NCBI GenBank assembly: GCA_026770585.1
Contig: MU646304.1
Span: 1,858,359 to 1,868,712 of the forward strand
DNA: 10,354 bases
Source: Baffinella frigidus
Lineage: Eukaryota; Cryptophyceae; Cryptomonadales; Baffinellaceae
Direction: 5' to 3'
Shown here: positions 1 to 8,573 of the stretch, piece after piece
Layout of the letters: every line of letters begins with the position of its first letter
Numbering within the stretch: position 1 is the stretch's first letter
Notes under the pieces: model-generated
Seen by the model: the letters and a program-made list of their open reading frames with translations, nothing else
Database searches by the model: none
What the model was told of the DNA's origin: nothing
Translations under genes and position numbers: made by a program

Positions 1-203
1 GAACCCCAACCCTGAACCCCAAACCCCACACCCTAAACCCCAAACCCCAAACCCCAAACCCTAAACCCTAAACCCTGAACCCTAAACCCTAAACCCAAAA
101 CCCCCAAACCCAAAACCCCAAACCCCAAACCCAAAACCCACAACCCCAATCCCCAAACCCCAACCCCAACCCTCAAAGCCTAAGGCCGAAGCTCGCAACG
201 CAG
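1..203 (+). repeat. Intron of Fd-GOGAT (3' part) filled with telomere-like heptamers
   Basis: Bases 1 to about 178 are almost wholly degenerate CCCTAAA-type units (CCCTAAA, CCCCAAA, CCCTGAA, CCCAAAA). A unique stretch of about 25 bases follows, and the acceptor CGCAG at 199-203 joins the exon starting at 204. The C-rich strand is the sense strand of the gene. This is internal to a gene, because GOGAT coding sequence must continue upstream, so it is not a chromosome end. Confidence 0.85.
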
Positions 204-2076
204 GTGGGACGTGGTGCTGGGCGCGCTGGCGGGGGCGGAGGAGTACGGCTTCGGGACGATCGCGATGATCGCCGAGGGGTGCATCATGGCGCGCATCTGC
301 CACACCAACAACTGCCCTGTCGGGGTCACGACCCAGAAGGCCGCGCTCCGCAAGAAGTTCCCCGGGACGCCTGAGGCGGTACACGCCAACACCTAAAACC
401 CCTCAACCCCAAACCCTAGACCCCGCACCCCGCACCCCAAACCCTTAACCCCAGACCCCAACCCCCCACAAAACCAAACTCGAAAACCGATTCCCGATTC
501 CCGAAACCCGAAACCCGAAACCCGAAACCCGAAACCCGAAACCCCCCAACAACCAAACCCTCAACCCTCAACCCTGAACCCTAACGCAGGTGGTGAACTA
601 CTTCCAGTTCGTGGCGGAGGAGGTGCGGTCAGTGATGGCGCACCTTGGCTACACTTCGCTGGACGAGCTGGTCGGGCGCGGGGACATGCTGGTGCAGCGC
701 GAGGGTGTCGCGCCCGTCAAGACCAAGAACCTCGATCTCACGTACCTCACGGACGCGATCAACACCAAGAACGACCGCTCGTGGGTCCACGACTCGCGCA
801 CCCAGGTCTTCTTCTTCCTTTTTTTACGTTGGGTGATACACTAGTCTTTGTCAAGTGCGTGTGCCACCCGTCCTCCAATCTCCGATCCTTTATGCACGTG
901 CGAGGATAACAAATACGTATCCCTCAAGTGGCGAGTGAGATCATACGCCCTACGGCAGAGCCCTGAAACCTGCCCAGGGCGAGTCAGGGCGAATATTCAG
1001 GGCGAATATTCGCCCGTCCGCCACTTGAGGGATAGGGCCTTACCCCGAATACAGTGGAGCTAATGGCCCCTGCTCCCACAGGTGCCGAACTCCAACGGGC
1101 CTGTTCTCGACGACGACATCCTGGCCGACAAGGACATCTCGGCTGCGATCACCTCCGGCAGCGTGGCCAAGAAGGAGTGGGACATTGTCAACACGGACCG
1201 CACGGTGGGCGCGCGCGTCGCGGGCGTCATCGCGAGCCAGTGGGGCAACAAGGGCTTCGAGGACAAGGGCGGGAACCTCCACCTCACCTTCAAGGGCTCT
1301 GCTGGGCAGTCGTTCGGCGCGTTCAACCTCCCGGGCATGACCATGGAGGTTGTTGGCGAGGTCAACGACTATGTCGGCAAGGGCATCCACGGTCCTAAGC
1401 CCTAAACCCTGAACCCTAAACCCTAAACCCTGAAACCAAAAAACTAAACAGTCAACCCTAAACCCCAAACCCCAAACCCCAAACCCCAAACCCCACACCC
1501 TAAAGCCTCCACCCTACACCAGGTGGATCAATCATCATCCGGCCGCCCCCGGGCTCGAAGTTCGACCCGGCCGCGAACGTGATCGTCGGGAACACGGCGC
1601 TCTACGGCGCCACGGGCGGCTCCTTCTTCGCCAACGGGCGCGCGGGCGAGCGCTTCGCGGTGCGCAACTCACGGTGCCGCGCGGTCGTCGAGGGCGCCGG
1701 GGACCACGCCCTCGAGTACATGACCGGCGGTGTCGTCGTCATGCTCGGCGAGACGGGGCGGAACGTGGCTGCTGGCATGACGGGTGGCATCGCGTACATC
1801 CTCGAGGAGAAGGAGAACTTCGTGGAGGAGCGCCTCAACCACGAGATCGTGACCAAGCAGCGCGTCATCACCAAGGCGGGTGAGGAGCAGCTCAAGGGCC
1901 TCCTCGAGGAGCACGCCGAGAAGACAGGCTCCCCCAAGGCCAAGGCCCTCCTCGCCGACTGGGCCACGTCCGTCAAGAAGTTCTGGCAGATCGTGCCCCC
2001 TGCGGAGAAGAAGCTCCCGGAGTGCTCGGAGCAGGTCCTTGAGGTCGCTGTCGAGGCCGCGGCCGTCGCGGCCTAA
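204..2076 (+). CDS. Ferredoxin-dependent glutamate synthase (Fd-GOGAT), C-terminal four exons; 5' part outside window
   Basis: Catalyses glutamine + 2-oxoglutarate + reduced ferredoxin to two glutamates, the ammonium-assimilation step of the plastid stroma. Exons are 204-378, 590-805, 1082-1391 and 1523-2076, with introns 379-589, 806-1081 and 1392-1522, all GT-AG. The phases join seamlessly and give 417 residues. Exon 1 reads [17 protein letters not shown] and carries the 3Fe-4S cluster motif C-x5-C-x4-C ([12 protein letters not shown]) followed by PVGV. Exon 2 continues from PEA into VVNYF, as the family does. Exons 3 and 4 form the GXGXG beta-helix domain ([62 protein letters not shown]). 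The protein ends shortly after [16 protein letters not shown], where plant Fd-GOGAT ends. No NAD(P)H-binding beta-subunit follows, which argues against NADH-GOGAT. The family is about 1500 residues long, so roughly the last quarter is present. The plastid transit peptide and glutaminase domain would lie upstream. Exons use GC-ending codons strongly. Confidence 0.96.
379..589 (+). repeat. Fd-GOGAT intron with telomere-like and CCCGAAA heptamer tracts
   Basis: The intron runs from GTACAC to GCAG and is 211 bp. It begins with mixed CCCTAAA/CCCCAAA units. At 500-541 there are six perfect tandem copies of CCCGAAA, preceded by CCCGATT, and then CCCTCAA/CCCTGAA units just before the acceptor. The one-base variant CCCGAAA has been locally amplified, which shows tandem expansion after insertion rather than only decay. 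Confidence 0.9.
806..1081 (+). other. Fd-GOGAT intron without telomere-like repeats, hosting a MITE-like element
   Basis: The intron is 276 bp, donor CAG|GTCTTC and acceptor CCCACAG|GTG. It is the only intron in the visible GOGAT gene with no heptamer tract. Its first 110 bases are unique and pyrimidine rich near the donor. An inverted-repeat element occupies its second half (see 920-1032). Confidence 0.85.
920..1032. mobile_element. 113-bp MITE-like element with 14-bp perfect terminal inverted repeats and TA flanks
   Basis: The left end TCCCTCAAGTGGCG (920-933) is the exact reverse complement of the right end CGCCACTTGAGGGA (1019-1032). Each end is flanked by TA (918-919 and 1033-1034), as expected for a TA target-site duplication of Tc1/mariner-type (Stowaway-like) elements. 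Inside, CAGGGCGAATATT occurs as a 13-bp tandem duplication (985-997, 998-1010). The palindrome GGGCGAATATTCGCCC lies at 1000-1015. There is no coding capacity, so any movement would need a transposase in trans. The flanking TA could also be read as part of a 16-bp inverted repeat, so the exact termini are inferred. Confidence 0.75.
1392..1522 (+). repeat. Fd-GOGAT intron made almost entirely of telomere-like heptamers
   Basis: The intron is 131 bp, donor CACG|GTCCTAAGCCC and acceptor CTACACCAG|GTGG. CCCTAAA and CCCTGAA units begin within about ten bases of the donor. They are interrupted near 1436-1455, then continue as CCCCAAA units to the polypyrimidine region. A glycine codon is split G|GT across the splice. 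Confidence 0.9.
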
Positions 2077-2642
2077 TCTGTACCAGCTAGGCCTGGTGTG
2101 GTCCTAGTGACCTCCCTACCGCGCCCGCCCGCCCTAGCGCGTGCGTGCCGGGTAACCCCTGTAGCTCCGGCGACCGGACCCTCCGGCCGCTCGACGCTAC
2201 ACGGGTCTTGTTATTGATTGGATGAATGTAGCACACGAAATTCTTGCATGAAAGGAATGTTGACAAGAACTCTGGCGGGTGGTGCCCCCTGTGTCTCTGT
2301 CTGCTGCTGCCTATCATTCAGGTCTCTCACTAGGCGCCGATTCTCAACACGCTGAGACAGCCACGCTAAAGGCGATCTGTACATTGATGATTTATTCACA
2401 GAGGCGCGACACGGCCCGGGATCAGATTTGTTCTGGGCCAGTCGAGGGCTGGTGTGGGTGCTGCGGTAGGAGTTCCCAATCCTACCCTCCTACCCACACT
2501 GACGAGATGTTAGTGCCAGAGGAAGGCCATGGTGCGGCGCGCAGCGAGCAGCGGGTACGAAGATGGCAACCCCACTGCTGACGCTCCTCGCGCCGCTAGA
2601 TCCTGCGGGAAGCCAGTCGTGCATGTCAGTGCGCGCTGCCTG
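2077..2642. other. Convergent 3' flanks between two genes
   Basis: These 566 bases lie between the GOGAT stop codon and the stop codon of the minus-strand gene. I see no convincing coding exon, RNA gene or long repeat here. The first part is GC rich and unlike the exons. From about 2205 the base composition becomes mixed. It most likely holds both 3' untranslated regions. Confidence 0.6.
2391..2396 (-). terminator. Possible polyadenylation signal AATAAA of the minus-strand gene
   Basis: The plus strand reads TTTATT, so the minus strand reads AATAAA in the context TGAATAAATCATC, 247 bases downstream of the proposed minus-strand stop codon. The position suits a 3' end. A hexamer match alone is weak, and many green algae use TGTAA instead. 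Confidence 0.35.
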
Positions 2643-2717
2643 TCAGGCTGTGAGCACCGAGTTGGAGGGCCCGTCTCCTTGGCCGAGGCGGGCCTTTTCC
2701 AGGACTTGGTCCTCGCA
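2643..2717 (-). CDS. Minus-strand gene: terminal exon with stop TGA
   Basis: The acceptor GCCTGCTGCCAG|TGC in phase 0 gives CEDQVLEKARLGQGDG and PSNSVLTA, then TGA at 2645-2643. Alternative acceptors upstream (CCGGCGCAG near 2800) give Arg/Pro-rich tails in other frames. I prefer this one because the peptide continues the helical, charged character. The C-terminus is moderately certain. Confidence 0.55.
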   Translation of the reverse strand, partial: CEDQVLEKARLGQGDGPSNSVLTA

Positions 2718-5700
2718 CTGGCAGCAGGCGTGCCCGTGCGTGGGTCCCCGGAAAGATGCAGGAACATGCATGTGCTGGCAGCACCGGACGCTGCGCCGGA
2801 TGCGAGAGAGAGCGCGAGCGAGAGAAAGAGAGCGAGAGAGAGAAAGAGCGCGCGAGAGAGACAACCCTCAGGTACTAGCCCAGATAGCCTTGTAGGGATG
2901 CGTGGACCTGGTGGAAGGGTTGCGGGAGCGGGGCCGGCAGCTCGAGCAGCAGCTGGTCCACCTCCGGGCCAGCCTTGAGTGGCTGCGCCGGCCGGGCCTG
3001 GGTCGCGTGTTGCTCCAGGCTGTGCAGTATTTCTGTCAACGCCTGCGGACCCTCTGGGCTCGGCCCAGACCTGCGGGAGAGAGAGGGTTGTTACTGACAG
3101 TTACTACCAACACGGCCGCCGGGTATGCCCCTTCACTCGTCCCGTCACTCAATACACACCGAGAAACCTTTGATACTACCGATACGCCCGCCGTGTGTGC
3201 ACCCCCACCGAGGCTGTGTCTGAGCAGGGGCGCTGAGAGAGGACATGTGCACAGGCGCCAGGACCCTGCGTTCCGTCGATTCCAGAAATAGCAAAGGGGG
3301 GCGGATACTGGAATCTCCTCAAAGCTGAGGAGGGTTGGTCATCTGAGCTTCCAACTCGCGAAGTGGGGCAGTGCGCTGTCCTCCTCAAAGCTGCTCCAAA
3401 CAAGACTTGTTATGGTAGGTACACGCTGTCTTGACGAATGGCTCCAACGGCTCCCGAGGTCTCTCGGTGGGCAGTCGGGTGGAGGGGAAACCTGACAAAG
3501 GCCTGCACCAGCGCCGAGATGCGCCTGCGGCAGACACCCCCCACACATGCATCAGCCTTCCGTCTTGATACCACATCAATCATGCGTGCGCCTCGGGCTT
3601 CACGGGGCACGCGGCACACGCGCATCAGACGTCAGAAGCAGGGTCAGACGTCAGCGCCCTGCTTCTCACGTGGCGGTGCACACCTTCTCCTCTGGGGGTG
3701 CGCTTGATTGCTTCGGCCAGAGGAGATAGTGAGTGCTGCGCAGAGGCGAGACGGGAGGAGGGGGGTAGAAACCGGGCGGAGAGAGATGGGCACATGTGCG
3801 TCCGCCACTCCTGCGCAAGTGCCATAAGGTTAGAGCTTTCGTCAAGGCTCTGAAAGACTAGGACCTACACGCCAAACGCAGGTGCCTGAGAGAGCACGGA
3901 TGCAGGTGTCCTAGGTATCCGCAGAGCACGGCTGCAGGCGCACGCCACGCGCAGTCCGCGGTTGCAGTGAGATAACGAGAGCCGTTGATTACTACCAACA
4001 CGCCCGCCAAGTGTGCACCAGATATGACAACACCTAGCCGGACAGTTGGTTGCAGTTTCTGCCCTCTGGCGACCCGCGGCCTGGGGGGAGAAAACGCCAT
4101 TGACTAGTTTGTCGCCATAAAGTGGTTTCTGAGAGGGAGGGGGGGTGTACCTGGGCGTCAGGGCCAACGAGTTTGGTCTTGTCCATCATGACCAGGTCGC
4201 ACGCCTGCACAGCCAAAACACAACGCTGTCACCCATCCATCACCACACCACCGTCACCGATTCATCAAGCATGCCGCACGAAGCATACACCATGCCGCGT
4301 GATCCTTGCTGCTTCAGCCAAAACACGTCGTGCGTGATGCTACACGGGTCGGTGGCTCTGGTGCATGCTGTGGTGAGCCGTGACGCAGCGTCGTGTTCAA
4401 CCATCCTCCCCTCTCGAGGTGCTACACGAGCATCAACTACTGCAAAGCCACACCGCACTTCTCAAATTCTTGGACACGACTCTCAAATTATTTGTAGGTT
4501 GCCTTTTGACGAATTGTGGTCACGTCCTGGGGGTAGAAATTGCCTTTGGAGGAAAAAATGGCTCCGAGTGTCCGCTACTTTTTGAGACTTCCCTTGTGGC
4601 TTTGCAGTAGAACACGAGCCGGTCCTCCGCTCTGGCTGGTTCATGAGCGTCCAAAAGAGCCTGGTAGGTAGGTGCGCGAACGCAGTCAACGAGAACACGA
4701 CTTTCGTCTTTCAGGGTCCGGGTCCTGCGTGGGTCGATCTGGTCTTGTCGAAAGGGGGGGGGGTAGTACCTGTCTCGCGAGGGAGAGGGAGACGAGCTTA
4801 TCGCTCTCGGCCTCGGTCCAGCGCATCTCGCCCACCCTCCCTCGCTGCAGCACCCGCTCCATCGCCGCCACCTGATTTCATCTCGAAAAATAACGCATCT
4901 GTTCCCTCGACAGCATTTCTCATTTAATTAGGACGCCTAATTGAATATACTATACTCTAACTAACTTCTCCTATTCCATCAATTATGAAAAGGAACTGAT
5001 TCAGTTATCTTCCGACATGAGATTCACGCGTCCTCACTTCCTTCACTCAAGGCTCCTCACATCCATCACTCAAGGGTCTTCACACCCGTTACCCGCACGA
5101 CACCTCCTCACACCCCTCACACTCCAGCATGTCGAAACACGGAAGCCAGAAAGGATGACGCGCCTCGTCCCAACGGAGGAGGCCTCCTCCTCCTCCACGC
5201 CACCTGGTGTGCGGCATCCCCAAAGTGCGGGGCGGAGCGATGCGTGGGAGGGAGGGCGAAGTGGGGTGGAGGGGCGCGCACCAGGGACTTGACAGCGAGA
5301 GCAGCTTCGAAGGAACAGAGCCGAACCTCGTCCAACATTTCGTCCAGCAGCCCCGCATCCAGTACCGCCACACACCTACGCCCCAAGGAGGTTAGCCGTA
5401 AACACGAATAACGTGCACACCAAACGACAGATATACGGATACACATGCGGGATGGGCGCCCCCCTCCCCAGTTGAAGCACTGCCTCGCCAGTCTGGCACG
5501 TACCCCCCCCCCCCCGGGCCACCCGGCAGTCACGCCTGCGTGAGAGAGGCGCAGCGCTGGCCACGAATGATGCTGCTCCACGGGAGGGCATCCGACCAGA
5601 CGCCGCGCGAGAGGGCAGGCCACGCACGCGGGGGAGGGGGGGGCGGAGGCTATGCTGGCAGAGGGGGCGGGGGGGAAGAGGCATGCAGGGGAGTTGCGGG

Positions 5701-8526
5701 AGGAGAGGGATGCGGGGGGGGTGAGGGGGGAGACCACTGGACCGCGCCCCGCTGCAGCCACGGCACCACTCGACGGTCTGCTATCCTCTCCAGCAGCCCC
5801 GCCATCGCCGTCTGCGTTACGGGGAAGGCTTCAGGGTGCGGTTTTGGGTGGGAGGTTGGGATTTGGGTTTGGGGTTTGGGGTTTGCGTTTGGGTGGGTGG
5901 TGGGTTTTGGGGTTTAGGGTTTGAGTTTGAAGTTTTGGGTTGGGGATTTGGGGTTTAGGTTTTTGGGTTAAGGTGTTTGGGTTTGGGGTTTTGGGGTCAG
6001 GGTTTAGGTTTTGAGTTTGGGGTTCACTCCTCGAGCCATCTGACGCCAGGCACGTGTGGAATCGCTCGATCTGGCAGGCGCGAGACAGGCGCAAGCAGGA
6101 GGGCATAGGGTTTCGGGTTTCGGTGCTAGGGTTTAGGGTTTAGGGTTTGAGGTTTAGGGTTTAGGGTTTAGGGTTTAGGGTTTGGGGTTTAGGGTTTAGG
6201 GGTTAGGGGTTAGGGGTTGGGGTTTAGGGTTGAGGGTTTCTGGTTAAGTCGTTACGGTGGTGGGTGGTGGGAGGTTGATGGTTGATGGTACGTGGTGAGA
6301 GGTGAGGGTTGAGGGGGCACCTCGCCGTCCTTGGCGACAGCACCCACGTCCACGTTGTCCGCCACCGCTCGCACCACCCCGCGCAGAAGCCTTCCTGCTC
6401 AGGGCGTGCCCCATCGATTTGACCACTCGGGGGATGGGGGCGCGTGCGGCGGAAAGGATGATGGATGCCAGCGAGGGGGGCTGCACTTCGAGGTGGGGGG
6501 CTTGATGCATGGAGGCAGGGATGGTGGCAGGCAGGCAGGGCGGGAGGGCGGGGGGGCATTAACTATATTTAGAGCAGGTCTCCGTACAAAAACTCCAGTA
6601 CAAAGCGTTTAAATGTATTCAACGAGGAGCCCATATTGACTGAGGCAAAACAAGGGGGTGGAGGCTCATGAGACGAAAATGACGAGAGATGCGAGTGGGG
6701 GCGGGCGGCACCAGCCATGGAGGTGCCAGGAAGGGAGGGCGGCGGGAGGGCAGGAAGGGGGGGCGGCACCAGCCATGACGCGCACGCGCGCAGCCTCAGC
6801 CTCCAACATCCGGCGATACAGCAGGTCCCGGCACGCGCCCTGCCACCCACACACACGCCTCAGCGCTGTGCCCGGTGGGTGCCAGGCGCCAGGCCACCAG
6901 CAAGCCTCAGAACTCTGCCCGGTTGTTGGAGGCGAGGCCCAGGGTCTAGAAAGGCTGTGGACAGTCAAGATTCTCCCGGATTTTCTCCCGCGCCCTCTCC
7001 CGCGGCCTTCCTCCCATTCTCCTGCGGCTGCGCTCCGCAGGGGCAGCCGCCACGCTTCACGTCACAATGTTGTCTAAGGTTAAGGATTTAAAGGTAAACC
7101 CTACACCTCAAACCTTAAACCCTAAACCAGGTTGGTAGTAAGTCAGTGAGCAGAATTGTTAGCAGTCTGTGTCGCAGCACCACATGCTTGTTCCACGAGG
7201 CTTGGCGGGGCCCTCATCCCTACACCCTCACCGCTGAGCCCTAAACCCTACAAAATTTCCCCCAACCCCTGAACAAGGCTGAGTCATGGGGGCCGCACGA
7301 GGCCCAGTCTGCACGTGTCAAGACCCCAACCCTCTCAACTGTGCTGGTTTGCAGCAACGCACGGTTGTTCCACGCGGGGAATGTCAGGGGAAGGATGTGT
7401 AGGCATGGAGTGTGAAGGATGGGTCATCGGGGCTATATTGCAAAGAAAGGATGCAAACTAAACATGTTTGCATGTGAGGTTGGGAGTCGGGGACGCACGA
7501 GGCCGCGCGCGAGGCCGGACGTGATGTTGGACGAGCCGAGCGACGAGCCCGCGTAGGCTTCGATGAAGGACACGAGGAGCGCGAGAGACGAGAGCAGCGA
7601 CCGCCCCCGCCCGCTGCTCGCATCACACCTGCACCCCAGGGGAGCGTCAGCTGAAGCCGCAGGAGGTGCGCGCCCCAGCGGGGGGAGGGGGGAACCCTGG
7701 GGGGGGGGCTGACCGCCCGCTGCTCGCGTCCCACGTGATGCCCCGCACCCCGGGTCAAACCCTACACCTTTGTACTTGAGGTCAACCCCTACACCTGCAA
7801 GCCCCGCCACATTCAGGAATTGCACCTGGTGGAACAGGATGAGGAATGTTCCTACGGTGCTGTCTGGCTGCACCGGGGTCCACTCAGTTGGCAGCGCGAG
7901 GGAGGGGGGCGTGAGGAGGAGGCGGCAGGAGGTGGATGCCGACGCGCGCGGCGCACGTGCGTTCGCCCCAGGGCAGGGGTCCCAGGGCAGGGGAACGTCG
8001 TCCCAGTCGGCGGCTGTCTCGACTTCCTCTCTCTTGCCACCATCAAAGGCATCTCTCTATCTCGCGGCGTCTCTCCCTGCTCCAAATGCACCCTGCGTCA
8101 CACCCGTGACAGGAGCACGCGGGACAGGAGGCGCCTCGGTCGGCACCCCAAAGGTTGCTTCGGGGCGGCGTCGAAGCAGCATCGGGGGCACCGTCAAGCC
8201 CCGAGAAGCCGACGACAGCCAGGTCCACGATCCAGGGTCACCAGGGCCGGGAGAGGAAGGGCCGGGAGCGAGCGGACCCGGTGGTACATGGGGTACCTGC
8301 ACGTAAGAGCACGCTCCCTACGAAAGGGGCGGGGCGCACCACTCAGCCGCGCCCTGTGTCGCGTCGAGCAGTCTCTCGTAGAACTCATGCCGCCTGTGCA
8401 TGTGGGAAGTCGCGTTACTCCTCCACGCTGCCGCTCCTTGCTCGCATCCCACACATCCGTGGGAGTGTGCCACACCAAATGGTGAAAGGAGGCGTGGCCG
8501 CAGTGCGTCAGTGAGTCAGTGTCATT

Positions 8527-8573
<47 letters not shown>

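Noticed and set aside
1-180. True telomere or subtelomere at the window start
   Set aside because: Units are degenerate and are followed at once by an exon whose gene must continue upstream. It is an intron.
1040-1498. Minus-strand open frame of 152 codons over GOGAT exon 3
   Set aside because: It is the antisense of a conserved exon, and its start is Gly/Leu/Phe/Trp repeats produced by translating heptamers. It is a shadow.
2529-2978. Plus-strand open frame of 149 codons containing Arg/Glu/Ser repeats
   Set aside because: The repeats come from translating the GA-rich tract, and the rest lies opposite two minus-strand exons.
3625-3825. Possible exon with LAEAIKRTPRGE
   Set aside because: It has splice-like ends, but no phase combination places it between the neighbouring exons. 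Left as intronic.
4770-4871. Myb/SANT DNA-binding domain from RWTEAE
   Set aside because: Only one short match. The spaced tryptophans of a Myb repeat are absent in this and the next exon.
5831-6106. Open frame rich in Asn/Pro/Lys repeats
   Set aside because: It is the translation of telomere-like CCCAAA units, not a protein.
8043-8228. Cys-rich minus-strand frame (CPACSCHGCDAGC) as a receptor-like domain
   Set aside because: It conflicts in frame with the better-supported exon at 7776-8056, has no splice-compatible neighbours, and ends at a stop.
7820-8485. Plus-strand open frame of 221 codons
   Set aside because: It is Arg/Gly/Ser rich with no family resemblance. It lies opposite the proposed minus-strand exons and is typical of open frames in GC-rich DNA.
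8529-8573. CRISPR-like or other regular array
   Set aside because: It is a simple tetranucleotide microsatellite without spacers, in a eukaryotic intron.
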